Assembly (NCBI GenBank): GCA_945910005.1
Contig: OX246737.1
Coordinates: forward strand, 77,568,054-77,632,053
Direction: 5' to 3'
From: Isoperla grammatica
Lineage: Eukaryota; Arthropoda; Insecta; Plecoptera; Perlodidae
Length of the DNA stretch: 64,000 nucleotides
This document shows positions 12,401 to 22,634 of the stretch, piece after piece. Both the position numbers and the translations under genes were made by a program. The notes under the pieces are model-generated. The model saw nothing but the letters and a program-made list of their open reading frames with translations, ran no database searches and was not told the origin of the DNA. Positions within the stretch are counted from its first letter, which is position 1; each line of letters opens with the position of its first letter.

Positions 12401-14326
12401 CTGACTGGCCGCTCTACAGGGCAGAGATCGACCGGCTGCTCCCCGACGCCCTGGACACCTCTACGTGCCCCGCGCTCCGTACGTCCACTGAACATCTCGT
12501 GGCGGTGCTGACTGGCCGCTCTTCAGGGCGGAGATCGACCGGCTGCTCCCCGACGCCCTGGACACCTCTACATGCCCCGCGCTCCGTACGTCCGCTGAAC
12601 ATCTCGTGGCGGTGCTGACTGGCCGCTCTACAGGGCAGAGATCGACCGGCTGCTCCCCGACGCCCTGGACACCTCTACGTGCCCCGCGCTCCGTACGTCC
12701 ACTGAACATCTCGTGGCGGTGCTGACTGGCCGCTCTACAGGGCGGAGATCGACCGGCTGCTCCCCGACGCCCTGGACACCTCTACGTGCCCCGCGCTCCG
12801 TACGTCCGCTGAACATCTCGTGGCGGTGCTGACTGGCCGCTCTACAGGGCAGAGATCGACCGGCTGCTCCCCGACGCCCTGGACACCTCTACGTGCCCCG
12901 CGCTCCGTACGTCCACTGAACATCTCGTGGCGGTGCTGACTGGCCGCTCTACAGGGCGGAGATAGACCGGCTGCTCCCCGACGCCCTGGACACCTCTACG
13001 TGCCCCGCGCTCCGTACGTCCGCTGAACATCTCGTGGCGGTGCTGACTGGCCGCTCTACAGGGCGGAGATAGACCGGCTGCTCCCCGACGCCCTGGACAC
13101 CTCTACATGCCCCGCGCTCCGTACGTCCGCTGAACATCTCGTGGCGGTGCTGACTGGCCGCTCTACAAGGCAGAGATCGACCGGCTGCTCCCCGACGCCC
13201 TGGACACCTCTACGTGCCCCGCGCTCCGTACGTCCGCTGAACATCTCGTGGCGGTGCTGACTGGCCGCTCTACAGGGCAGAGATCGACCGGCTGCTCCCC
13301 GACGCCCTGGACACCTCTACGTGCCCCGCGCTCCGTACGTCCGCTGAACATCTCGTGGCGGTGCTGACTGGCCGCTCTACAGGGCGGAGATAGACCGGCT
13401 GCTCCCCGACGCCCTGGACACCTCTACGTGCCCCGCGCTCCGTACGTCCGCTGAACATCTCGTGGCGGTGCTGACTGGCCGCTCTACAGGGCGGAGATCG
13501 ACCGGCTGCTCCCCGACGCCCTGGACACCTCTACGTGCCCCGCGCTCCGTACGTCCGCTGAACATCTCGTGGCGGTGCTGACTGGCCGCTCTACAGGGCG
13601 GAGATAGACCGGCTGCTCCCCGACGCCCTGGACACCTCTACGTGCCCCGCGCTCCGTACGTCCGCTGAACATCTCGTGGCGGTGCTGACTGGCCGCTCTA
13701 CAGGGCAGAGATAGACCGGCTGCTCCCCGACGCCCTGGACACCTCTACGTGCCCCGCGCTCCGTACGTCCGCTGAACATCTCGTGGCGGTGCTGACTGGC
13801 CGCTCTACAGGGCGGAGATAGACCGGCTGCTCCCCGACGCCCTGGACACCTCTACGTGCCCCGCGCTCCGTACGTCCGCTGAACATCTCGTGGCGGTGCT
13901 GACTGGCCGCTCTACAGGGCGGAGATCGACCGGCTGCTCCCCGACGCCCTGGACACCTCTACATGCCCCGCGCTCCGTACGTCCACTGAACATCTCGTGG
14001 CGGTGCTGACTGGCCGCTCTACAGGGCAGAGATCGACCGGCTGCTCCCCGACGCCCTGGACACCTCTACGTGCCCCGCGCTCCGTACGTCCGCTGAACAT
14101 CTCGTGGCGGTGCTGACTGGCCGCTCTACAGGGCGGAGATAGACCGGCTGCTCCCCGACGCCCTGGACACCTCTACATGCCCCGCGCTCCGTACGTCCGC
14201 TGAACATCTCGTGGCGGTGCTGACTGGCCGCTCTACAGGGCGGAGATAGACCGGCTGCTCCCCGACGCCCTGGACACCTCTACATGCCCCGCGCTCCGTA
14301 CGTCCACTGAACATCTCGTGGCGGTG
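437..14326 (+). repeat. 107-bp satellite array, 130 units, derived from ORF2 of element A
   Basis: Head-to-tail units of 107 bp begin with CTGACTGGCC. The array spans 13,890 bp, equal to 130 units minus one 20-bp deletion in the unit starting at 10816. In the first unit the frame runs on from the upstream ORF2 (starting ADWPLYRAEIDRLL), and the last unit runs on into ORF2 sequence at 14327. Element B has the homologous protein segment (ADWSLYRHHLSRLF) once, between endonuclease and RT. Because 107 is not a multiple of three, each unit shifts frame and one frame contains TGA, so the array cannot be translated through. Unit positions 23 (A/G), 29 (C/A), 65 (G/A) and 87 (G/A) vary repeatedly; positions 16, 22, 41 and 44 vary rarely. 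Short minus-strand ORFs in every unit are by-products of the period. Confidence 0.98.
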
Positions 14327-14738
14327 CTGAAGAGGGCAGCGGCTGTGGCGGTCCCGGTCAAGACTATCGACACGTCCCGTCCTTCCCTCCCTCCGCATAT
14401 CGTTTCCCTTATTAGGGCGAAGCGCAAGGTCTATCATTCATTCAAAGCTACCCGTGACCCCGTCCTCAAGACAGAGTGGAACCGCCTGAACGCGCTGGTT
14501 CGCCGCTGCGTCGTCGAGTAGCGCGAGTCTCTATGGACAGCGGCCTGCGAATCACTGGACTACAGGGACGGCTTTGCCTTCTGGCGCAAGTCAAGCGCCT
14601 CACGGGTCAGGGATCCCAAGTTGATGCTCCACTAGTTGTCAACGGGCAGATCCACGCCTCGCCGCAGGACAAGGCGCGGGAATTCGCCACGTCCCTTGAG
14701 GGCACTCACCAGATTCCGGAGGATGCGTACTTTTGACA
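14327..14738 (+). pseudogene. Non-LTR element A, ORF2 linker region downstream of the array
   Basis: ORF2 resumes directly after the last satellite unit. It aligns with the stretch of element B that lies between endonuclease and RT (for example KTEWNRLNALVRR versus KTEWNRLNAIVRK, and a YRDG..FWRK block). An in-frame TAG at 14519-14521 and a frameshift near 14580 break it; the later frame carries LTGQ..., PLVV.G and DKA blocks that also match B. The segment ends near 14738, where the RT domain should begin but is absent. It is non-functional. Confidence 0.85.
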
Positions 14739-14769
14739 ACCGTTCTGAACTGGTGGGGCTCACTACCGG

Positions 14770-15230
14770 GACATCATACGCCGCGCCCGGACGCGTCTCA
14801 GCTTGCTGGTGCTGCTGCGCGGCAGACTCTCGGATGCAGCTTCCGCACTCTGCGTCAAACGTATGCAGCGTTCATCCGCCCGCTGTTCGAGTACGCGGCC
14901 CCGGCGTTGGCGCCCGTCCTGGGGTACTCTTTTCCACGGTACTTCTCCCTCGAGCGCCGGATCCTGCGTCGGATTGCGTGTCTTCCCCCCATGACGCGCA
15001 ACGCCGACTTGTATGACGTGACTGCCGTCGCCCGCCCCCACGCCCGCCTAGCTTCTCTCTGCGACGCCTACCTACAGCGCCTTCTCGAAGAGGTTCGGAC
15101 CCCTCTTTGGGCTCTTCTCACGGCACCCAGAAATCTCCGCCGTCAGCCGCGTTTCCAGTACCCCTCCCCTGTGTGCCTCCCTGTCGCCGGCCACACTTGG
15201 GTTCGGTCGTCGCCATGCCCTAAGCTATCA
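14770..15230 (+). pseudogene. Non-LTR element A, ORF2 C-terminal region after an RT deletion
   Basis: This stretch matches the post-RT C-terminus of element B: LLRGRL, then AFIRPLFEYA, then SLERRILRRIACLPP and a final RFQYPSP (B has AFIRPVFEFA, SLERRILRRIARLPP and KFKYPLP). One frameshift near 14825 separates the first block from the rest. Compared with B, about 1.15 kb encoding the whole RT core is missing between 14738 and about 14775, so this copy cannot reverse transcribe. The frame then runs without a stop into the (TTTTA)n tract, giving an artefactual low-complexity tail. Confidence 0.85.
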
Positions 15231-15251
15231 ATGTCTATTGCTGCTTTTTCC

Positions 15252-15705
15252 TTTCTGACCTATATTATTTTATTTTTATTGTATGTTATTTTATTTCATT
15301 TTATTCCATTCTTTTTATTCATATTTTATTCATATTTTATTTTATTTTATTTTGTTTTGTTTTATTTTATTTTATTTTATTTTATTTTATTTTATTTTAT
15401 TTTATTTTATTTTATTTTATTTTATTTTATTTTATTTTATTTTATTTTATTTTATTTTATTTTATTTTATTTTATTTTATTTTATTTTATTTTATTTTAT
15501 TTTATTTTATTTTATTTTATTTTATTTTATTTTATTTTATTTTATTTTATTTTATTTTATTTTATTTTATTTTATTTTATTTTATTTTATTTTATTTTAT
15601 TTTATTTTATTTTATTTTATTTTATTGTATTTTATTTTATTTTATTTTATATTATTTTATTTTATTTTATTTTATTTTATTTTATTATATTTTATTTCAT
15701 TCGTT
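15252..15705 (+). repeat. (TTTTA)n pentanucleotide microsatellite
   Basis: About 450 bp of nearly pure TTTTA repeats, slightly degenerate at both ends, follow directly on the 3' end of element A. This position suggests expansion of the element's simple 3' tail. Open frames through it (YFILF repeats) are artefacts. Confidence 0.95.
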
Positions 15706-15719
15706 TTATTAATTATGCG

Positions 15720-15965
15720 TGTCATTTGCGTGTGTTCTTAATAATAACAACCTTTATTGGTTTCTGCAGCCATAGCTGTTGCCGTAAGGCACAGAATAAC
15801 AAACAATTTATATCAAAACGAAAATAGAAACAAATTACACTTATACACAACACTTATTACAAAATACAATTTATATATAGACTAAACAAAATTAAGGATA
15901 CAAATGGTGCCTAAAGATGAAAATAGACCATCGCAATACGGCCAGAACAATTTCTTCGGTGAGAC
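15720..15965 (-). mobile_element. 3' end of R2-type element E: final codons, 3'UTR and tail
   Basis: On the minus strand, once the MITE at 15969-16116 is ignored, the ORF of element E continues for about 24 more codons and ends at a TAA near 15899. An AT-rich 3'UTR follows, with CCAATAAAGG near 15750 and a (TTA)n-like end near 15720. Confidence 0.6.
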
Positions 15966-15968
15966 TTA

Positions 15969-16116
15969 CGGCGCTTTCATAGCAACACGGCAACACGTTT
16001 TTTCCGGACCGGCAGATCACGTGAACCAATCAGATACTTGCCGTGCCTGCCCTGATTGGTTCACCTGACTTGCCGGTCCGGAAAAAACGTGTTGCCGTGT
16101 TGCTATGAAAGCGCCA
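15969..16116. mobile_element. 148-bp snapback MITE with TTA target-site duplication
   Basis: Two arms of about 45 bp are near-perfect inverted repeats (left arm from GGCGCTTTCATAGC, right arm ending GCTATGAAAGCGCC), with a second inner inverted segment around CCAATCA/TGATTGG. TTA occurs at 15966-15968 and 16117-16119 as the target duplication. A TTA duplication is typical of PIF/Harbinger-mobilised MITEs. It sits inside the minus-strand ORF of element E; removing it with one TTA leaves that ORF open. The arms are GC-rich compared with their surroundings. Confidence 0.85.
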
Positions 16117-18075
16117 TTAATGGTAATTTGAACGTCTTCCGGAATTCCTCGAAAAAGCCGGGGATTGTACCCCTAGCACCTATCATAAGACCTATAACTC
16201 TGATATTCTTCAGATTGTAATAGGTCTTATAATTGGCACCAGTCGGGTTATAGATCCCCTGCTTTTCACGATCAACCTCCTCCGCTTGTCCCAGGTGATC
16301 CTCAAAGCGGATAGAGGGATCGAGAATGTAACCCTTCGACGTCCCCCGATCAATTGCGATGATGTCAATTCGCCTCGTGCCCCCTGACGTAGAAAGACCA
16401 TGCACTTCTTCATAGACTACATATTTCTTAATGCGAAGAGCTTGGGCTATTTTATGCCGCTTTTCTTGATGACGGGATTCTCTCATCTTTTCGCCGTGCT
16501 GACAGTAACCAAGTACATGGGCATGGGTTTCAAACTCGCTGCAATGTCTACAGCGGTTAGTACCTTGGCTCCTGCCAGGGACGGTTCTTACGGGAACCAC
16601 GTAACACGTCATCTTGATGGCATCTCTCCATTCAGAGCAAGAGAGTCCCGCCTTATTGTGGATCCACCTGTTAGCAGATGTCACTTCCTGGAAAAGTATC
16701 GCACCTTTTCCTTTATGTGACAGAGCGCACCACTTTTCTTTTTATACTCTTGCTCTCGAAGGTGTTCTCGCAAGGTCTTGCCTGAGACTCCAGCTCTCAT
16801 TGAGGCTTCCGGAAATGTTATGCCTAATCTAGAAATACAACTTAACTTCTCAGCCTCAAGATTCCTCGCAAAATTTACATGTACATTATCCGCCTCTAGC
16901 AATGTATCAGATATGTTAAAATGCTGAATGAAGGCTTCCCATCCAGTGTTCATAATGCCAAGGCCTTTGAATTTCGGACTAGAATAAATCATGGAGTCGG
17001 GAACATCATGAGGAAGCTGTAAAATTTCCTTCACAATACCCCGCATCAATTTGTCTGTATCTGACAAAAATGATTTCGGTAACAGCTGGGTTAGAGGTGC
17101 ATTTTGAAGTGGGTAAATTAAAGTTGGGCCCACCAACTGGTTTAATATATTCAGTTTCTGGTCTGCATTTAAAAGGTGGGAAGTGGCCAAGGAATCAAGG
17201 GTTGTTCTAAGTTTATTGATAACTGAAGCTGGATCAAAAACAAGAGTTTGGGCAACATTTACTCCTAAATATCGCACTTAATCATTGGGCGACAAAGATT
17301 CAATTTGCATGTCACTGTCTATAAATAGGTTAGTTTCCTCTAACACCCCGTTCTAAATAACAATTGCTGCACATTTTTTAGAATTAATTTAAAGACCAAT
17401 CTCATTGAATCGTGCTCGAGCCATCTGAGTAAGAGTAATTGCAGAATCAATATCCTTCCCAATCACTACAGTATTGTCTGCAAATCCTAAAACACTAGTA
17501 GCGTCAAGTTCCTCGGACATGCGATATCCATAGGTGTCCCTGATATCAGGTTCAGACAGCTCATCTAGAACATAATCAGTTGCTACGTTGTACAATGTAG
17601 GTGATAGAGGAGATCCCTGCAAAACGCCTTTTTGGATTGGAATTGCACGAGTTTTCTCTCCCTTCACTTCCACATGAGTTTGATTACCCTTCTGTAAGTT
17701 TATTGTGAGTTCGCGTAACTTTGTTGGAATAGGAAGACTTTGAGTGGTTAGCTCAAGATGTTTGTGTCCAATCGTATCAAACGCTTTCGTTAGATCAAGA
17801 AATATAATAGCTGCATCAGAACAGGTGGCTGCAGCTGTCTTGAGAATGCCTTCCACTATACTTATATTGATCGCTGTTCCAGGACTGTTAGTGAACCCCA
17901 TTTGATGCTCATTAAAACTTACATATGTCCTCAGCATGCGGTCCAGTGATTTCTCAATAATACGTCGTAATATTGAACAAATGGAGATTGGCCTGTAAGT
18001 AGAAGGGTGATCTTTGTTTCCATCTTTAAAAATAAGAACTATTTGTTTGTTTAACTTTTTAGTATGCAATTTTAC
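16103..18075 (-). pseudogene. R2-type non-LTR retrotransposon E (RT plus restriction-like endonuclease), 5'-truncated
   Basis: This minus-strand relic reads from RT to C-terminus. The RT part (18069-17389) has YRPISICSILRRIIEK, LDLTKAFDTIGH and VLQGSPLSPTLYN. The catalytic FADD box reads FADN, so the second Asp is lost. In-frame stops occur near 17388, 17360 and 17280, and a frameshift lies at about 16684. The C-terminus (16684-16103) carries a CX2CX7HX4C knuckle (CRHC...H....C) followed by a PD-(D/E)XK-like block (RRIDIIAID, then ILDPSIRFE). That order is the hallmark of the R2 group with a restriction-like endonuclease. The DNA-binding N-terminus is missing. No 28S rDNA flank is visible, so this is not an rDNA-resident copy. 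Confidence 0.85.
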
Positions 18076-18108
18076 AGCAATTTTACACCCTGTTTGCCAC
18101 TTTCTATT

Positions 18109-18234
18109 ATTAGTTAGTACTAGGTCCTTATAGTCTAGATTATAAGTCTACTTTTGTACATGGCTACAGAGGGCAATTTGTGCCCTACATTGGCCTTCCC
18201 GCTCTCGGGCGGGTAAATTTCAATAAATACAAAT
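18109..18234 (+). mobile_element. 3'-terminal fragment of a non-LTR element related to B
   Basis: About 120 bp resembles the last part of element B near 59045-59130. Both have an AGAGGG hairpin (GGGCAATTTGTGCCC here, GGGTATGGGCATGCCC in B), then CCTACA(C/T)TGGCC, then a second short hairpin, then an AATAAA-rich tail. It looks like a heavily 5'-truncated insertion. Confidence 0.55.
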
Positions 18235-18449
18235 ACACTCCCTAATATTTGTCCGAGGCAAAGCTGAGAACGCCGCAGGGCATTTTTTCACTGAATTTAT
18301 AACAAGTTGTTTGTACAACCCTAGTGGGACGTCAGTCTCCTTGAAATTGTTGTGTCCGAACTGTCAAACAGTAATCAAATGTAATCGTTTGTTTGTTGTG
18401 GGAACGCCTATTATTTGACTACGGTCTATTCCTTGATAAGCAGAGTTGA

Positions 18450-18535
18450 GAATGAACTTTCTAAAAGGAACACGTTCCTTTTTCGGGAACTTTTAAAGGA
18501 ACGAGTTCCTTTTTTTACGAGAGGAACTTTTAAAA
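18450..18535. repeat. Cluster of AAAGGAAC/GTTCCTTT palindromic motifs
   Basis: Short inverted repeats (AAAGGAACACGTTCCTTT and AAAGGAACGAGTTCCTTT) recur within 85 bp just upstream of the ORF1 of element C. They may be part of its 5' region or an unrelated transposon end. No function is assigned. Confidence 0.5.
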
Positions 18536-18551
18536 CAAAAGTTACAAATTT

Positions 18552-19877
18552 CGGACCCACTCGCTTTCCCCTGAATCCGACGCGTCTTCTGTCCACTCTA
18601 CCGCATCCAGGCCACCCCAACTCCATGCCCAACGACCGACTCCTAGCTCCGTAATCCACAAACCGGTAGCTCATCATTCCCCAGCCACTCACTCGGACCA
18701 ACCAAACCCTGGGACTGACAAACCGCACTCTTCTGATACAAAACCCTCTCCCATCTTACTGTATGACATAGAGAATTATTCCTCTTTGGAGACCCTATTG
18801 GCCACGGCCACCAAAGGGGCATACACTATCTCGGCAACAGCGGAAGCCTTCCGCATAAAGCCAAATCTCCGGCAAACCTACGACGAGATATTCAAATACT
18901 TAAATGTCAATCAACTACTGTTTCACACTTTCCCGACAGTGGAACAACGACACAAACGTCTAGTCATTCGCGGTCTTTCCTCCTCTGTGCCCGTCGAACC
19001 CATAAAAACTGATTTGACGGAGCAAGGCGTCAATATAGTTGACCTCCGCCAAATCTTACACAATGGCGACTCTCCGTCCACACGTCGACCCATGCCCTTG
19101 TTCGTCGCCACAGTCTCTCTATTTGACACTGGAGTCCCCCTTCACACCGTCACCATCATTTGCCACCACAAAGTGACTTTTGAACGTTACCGTGGCCAAT
19201 CAGGTCCACGGCAATGCTTCAATTGCCAGCAATTTGTCCATTCATCGGCCTGCTGCCATCTTCCGCCGGCGTGCTTTAAATGCGCCCAAGCCCATAAGTC
19301 GGCTCAATGCACCAAATCCCCCGACTCACCCGCCACATGCGTCAACTGCAAATTAGACCACCCAGCCTCTTACCAAAAATGCAAGGCGTACCTTGATGCC
19401 TGTGATGCCCGATCACAGAGCAACCAGAATCAGACAGTCCGTCCGGTCACTCACCGCCGCCAAAAACCACCACCTCCTCCGCCTGCAGCTTCACAACAGC
19501 GTACTAGTTTCTCCTCAACCACCTTCAGTGCCAAATTTCCCCCACTAGTTTCATACGCGCAAGCAGTCCAGGCCTCGACACCACAACAGACACCACCTGA
19601 CCTCACTGATGTACCACACACCAGTACGTCACAGTCTACTAAACCCCGATTCTCTAATGGCCCAATTCCAGCCCCACGGCGACCACGTGGCCGTGTACCA
19701 CCATCACAACCGCCGCCTCCACTGCTGCCGCCTCCACATACTCCCCAAGGTCGTGACCCGGCCTGGACTATCATCGGCCAAATTGCCGATGCCCTAATCG
19801 CTTATTCCAGCGACCCAATCATTTCAACCCTAGCTACCTTTCTTAAAACTCTCATCTCCGCACCCAACAATGGCTAA
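18552..19877 (+). CDS. Jockey-type element C, ORF1 (Gag-like nucleic-acid-binding protein)
   Basis: This Gag-like ORF1 would bind element RNA and form the RNP particle. The first ATG in frame is at 18786, giving 363 aa. The frame is open upstream to at least about 18552 and encodes matching family sequence (PSPILLYDIENYSSLE), so the true N-terminus lies further upstream and 18786 is probably internal. A PRE_C2HC-like region (about residues 45-150 from 18786) precedes Cys-His knuckles around CFNCQQ, CFKCAQAHKSAQC and CVNCK. The C-terminal third is rich in Pro, Ser and Thr. Its TAA at 19875-19877 overlaps the ATG of ORF2 at 19870, a common arrangement in this group. The frame is intact although ORF2 is broken. 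Confidence 0.8.
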   Translation, partial: RTHSLSPESDASSVHSTASRPPQLHAQRPTPSSVIHKPVAHHSPATHSDQPNPGTDKPHSSDTKPSPILLYDIENYSSLETLLATATKGAYTISATAEAFRIKPNLRQTYDEIFKYLNVNQLLFHTFPTVEQRHKRLVIRGLSSSVPVEPIKTDLTEQGVNIVDLRQILHNGDSPSTRRPMPLFVATVSLFDTGVPLHTVTIICHHKVTFERYRGQSGPRQCFNCQQFVHSSACCHLPPACFKCAQAHKSAQCTKSPDSPATCVNCKLDHPASYQKCKAYLDACDARSQSNQNQTVRPVTHRRQKPPPPPPAASQQRTSFSSTTFSAKFPPLVSYAQAVQASTPQQTPPDLTDVPHTSTSQSTKPRFSNGPIPAPRRPRGRVPPSQPPPPLLPPPHTPQGRDPAWTIIGQIADALIAYSSDPIISTLATFLKTLISAPNNG

Positions 19878-22634
19878 GCTGGAATTAAAATTACTGGCGT
19901 GGAACGCCAATGGAGGAGTTCGTCGCAAAACTGCAGAACTCATCCACCTAGTCCATCAACTTTCCATAGATATCATTCTCATCAAAGAAACACATTTTCT
20001 CCCTTCTGACAACTGGTCTATTCCTGGCTTCCAAATTCTCCGTAACGATTGACTGACAGCGTCTAAACGTACGAGAGGGGGTTGTACTGCCATTCTCTCT
20101 CGCTCTACAGCCGCTTTCGTTCAAGAGCCTACCTTTCTGCGGTCGAAGCCCCGATCGCAATTTTTAAAACAGCTGCTGGCCCGATGCGATGCATCGCAGC
20201 ATACTCGCCTCCTTATAAACTTTTCAGTGGCAACGACTTTAACTCCCTCTTCACTTCACAAATGCCGACTGTTCTGGCAGGTGACTTAAATGCCAAACAT
20301 TCTCTTTGAAATTCGGCTGTAAACAACACTCGGGGACTTGCTCTCCTTCGTTACATCACATCCACCAACCTTAGACTTAACGTCACTGGACCCGTCGAAC
20401 CAACTTACTACAACTATCGTGACACTATCCCGCCTGATGTGTTAGACATTGCCATTATTCGTAACATCCACACTCACATCCGACCATAATCCGATCCTCA
20501 TAAATATTGGTAACAAAATCAATTACCAACCACCTACCCCCCGGTTCTCATACGGAAAAGCCGACTGGCAGCGCTTCCGTAATCATAATCACAACCGCCT
20601 CACTGCCCTCCCACTTCCACTTCTCGACTCATCTTCAGCTATCGTTACGTCGATCTCCTTCCTATCGGCATTTATCCGTCAGGTAGATACAGTTGCAATC
20701 CCCAAATACACACCGTCGCCCTCATCACATCTGTCTTTACCACCTGCTCTCCGTGCATGTGTGCGTCAGAAAAATTGAGCCCGTCGGCGCTGGCAAGCGT
20801 TCCGGACGCCAGACTGCAAGGCCGAATACAACAGACTACAACGTGCACTTGACCGCGATATTGCCGACCATTTGTCATCGCAGTGGGAGGCAAAACTCTC
20901 AACCCTCTCATACCACGACAACTCCATTTGGCGGATGGCCAAGACGCTACAGAAGTCGAAATCACCCAATCCTCCGATCCTCACACCTGCAGGCTGGGCA
21001 CTAAGTAGCCCGGACAAAGCCGAAGCAATCTCGCGCAGTCTGGAGATGGCCTTCATCCCTTATCCACCAGTTCCTGGTGAACTAGATCTGGATAGGTTGA
21101 TGAAAATTTACTTTTCAAAAACAGTGTGCCCGGAACCCCCCCCCCCCCCCCCAGAATACAACTTACACCCCTTTGAACTCCGTACAATCTTTTCAAATTT
21201 AAACCCCCGGAAAGCCCCAGGTCCCGATGGAATAGGAGCAGTCCTCATTCGACAACTTTCCGGGTCAGCTGTGGCAGTACTCTTCCACATTTATGAACGG
21301 TGCCTCACTACGTCCTATTTTCCAAAAATATGGAAAATGTCCAAAATTATTTCAATACTAAAACCCGGGAAACCTCCGTCAGAGCCGTCCAGCTACAGAC
21401 CAATCAGCCTTCTAAATGTCATGGCCAAAATGCTTGAGTCACTGGTCCTAACTCGCATCAAGCGGCATTTAGCCGATAACCCCATTATCCCCCAGTATCA
21501 ATTTGGTTTCGTAGCAAACACCTCTACGGAACATCAACTTTTACGTCGCACAAATCGCATCACTCATGATTTCAACAACAAGAAATGCACAGCCGTTGCT
21601 TTCCTCGACACTGCCAAAGCTTTCGACTCAGTCTGGCATGCTGGCTTGTTATTGAAACTAGCCCGGTGCAAATTCCCCCTGCATCTCATTCACTTTCTTC
21701 AATCATTCCTCCACAAAAGAAGTTTTCGAGCCTCCTGGCTGGGGTCACTGTCTTCACCACGCAAAATACGCGCAGGAGTACCTCAGGGATCCGTTCTAAG
21801 TCCAACCTTATTTAATATTTACACTTCGGACATGCCAGAAATGCCCAAGGGTGTTGATGTGCATCTCTTTGCGGATGATGACGCCATTGCTGCCACCTCC
21901 CGCTCCGCAGCGCTTGCCGTCAAACACCTCTAAGCTGGTCTATATTTAATGTCCACATGATATGCCAAATGGCGCTTCAAACTTATGTTGGCAAAACTTC
22001 AGCCACCATGTTTACTACTGGTCTTGCCCCCAAACACTCTCCCCTCTTTCTGGACGGTGTCCTGATCGCATGGTCTAAAACCAATCTATTCCTGGGTGCA
22101 TTATTAGACCGCCGTCTTAGCTGGAGCCCTCATGTAGCCAAAGTGACTCAAAAGAGTAGGAATAAAATGTTTGCTCTTCGGTCACTACTGAGGTCTCCAG
22201 CTATTGCTGAGAAAGACCGTCTTCGGATCTACACGTCCGTTATCCGACCCACATTTTTACATGCCGCTCCCATATGGGGCACCACAACACATTCCAATTT
22301 CCTCATATTGCAGCGCCTTCAAAATACTGTCCTCCGCGTGGTGATGCACCTTCCCAAATACACCCCCATCGTTCCGCTCCACCCTTCTCTGTATCTACCT
22401 CTGGTAGACACGTTGCTTGAGGATCGATCCCTTAAACTTTTCACATCTTTAAAACAGCATCCAAACCCTCTCGTAAGGTCTCAGTTTCACTTTATGCCCG
22501 ACCCTCATGACAGATTTCTCCGGCTAGTTGCTAGCATCAATACCCTTCAATTCAGGCCTCCCAACCCCAAGGCATGTGGACGCCACCGCAACATTCGCCT
22601 TCCCCTCTTTGCCAAGAAAATACGGGTGAAGTAG
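19870..22634 (+). pseudogene. Jockey-type element C, ORF2 (endonuclease and reverse transcriptase), decayed
   Basis: The endonuclease begins LLAWNANGGV with IKETHF carrying the catalytic Glu. It is interrupted by TGA at 20050-20052, by frameshifts through 20310-20500 and by further shifts near 20780. Pieces of GDLNAKH (about 20280) and TSDHNP (about 20470) are recognisable. The RT (20872-21933) is one open frame with NPRKAPGPDG, SYRPISLLNV, FLDTAKAFDSVWH, AGVPQGSVLSPTLFN and FADDDAIA, so its catalytic Asp pair is kept. A stop near 21931 and a frame change precede the C-terminal region (21957-22634), which contains RLSWSPHV and IRPTFLHAAPIWG. No RNase H domain is seen. A long C tract at 21138-21152 lies in the coding sequence. 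The copy is dead. Confidence 0.85.

Noticed and set aside
437..14326. CRISPR array
   Set aside because: There are no unique spacers; adjacent units are contiguous and nearly identical, and the genome is eukaryotic.
450..14437. About 130 overlapping minus-strand 62-aa ORFs (MFSGRTER... type)
   Set aside because: They recur with the 107-bp period, rotate through frames and share no independent evidence of coding. The unit comes from the plus-strand ORF2.
15252..15741. Transmembrane-like YFILF repeat protein
   Set aside because: Translation of the (TTTTA)n microsatellite.
16400..16720. Plus-strand 106-aa ORF
   Set aside because: Antisense shadow of the R2-type element.
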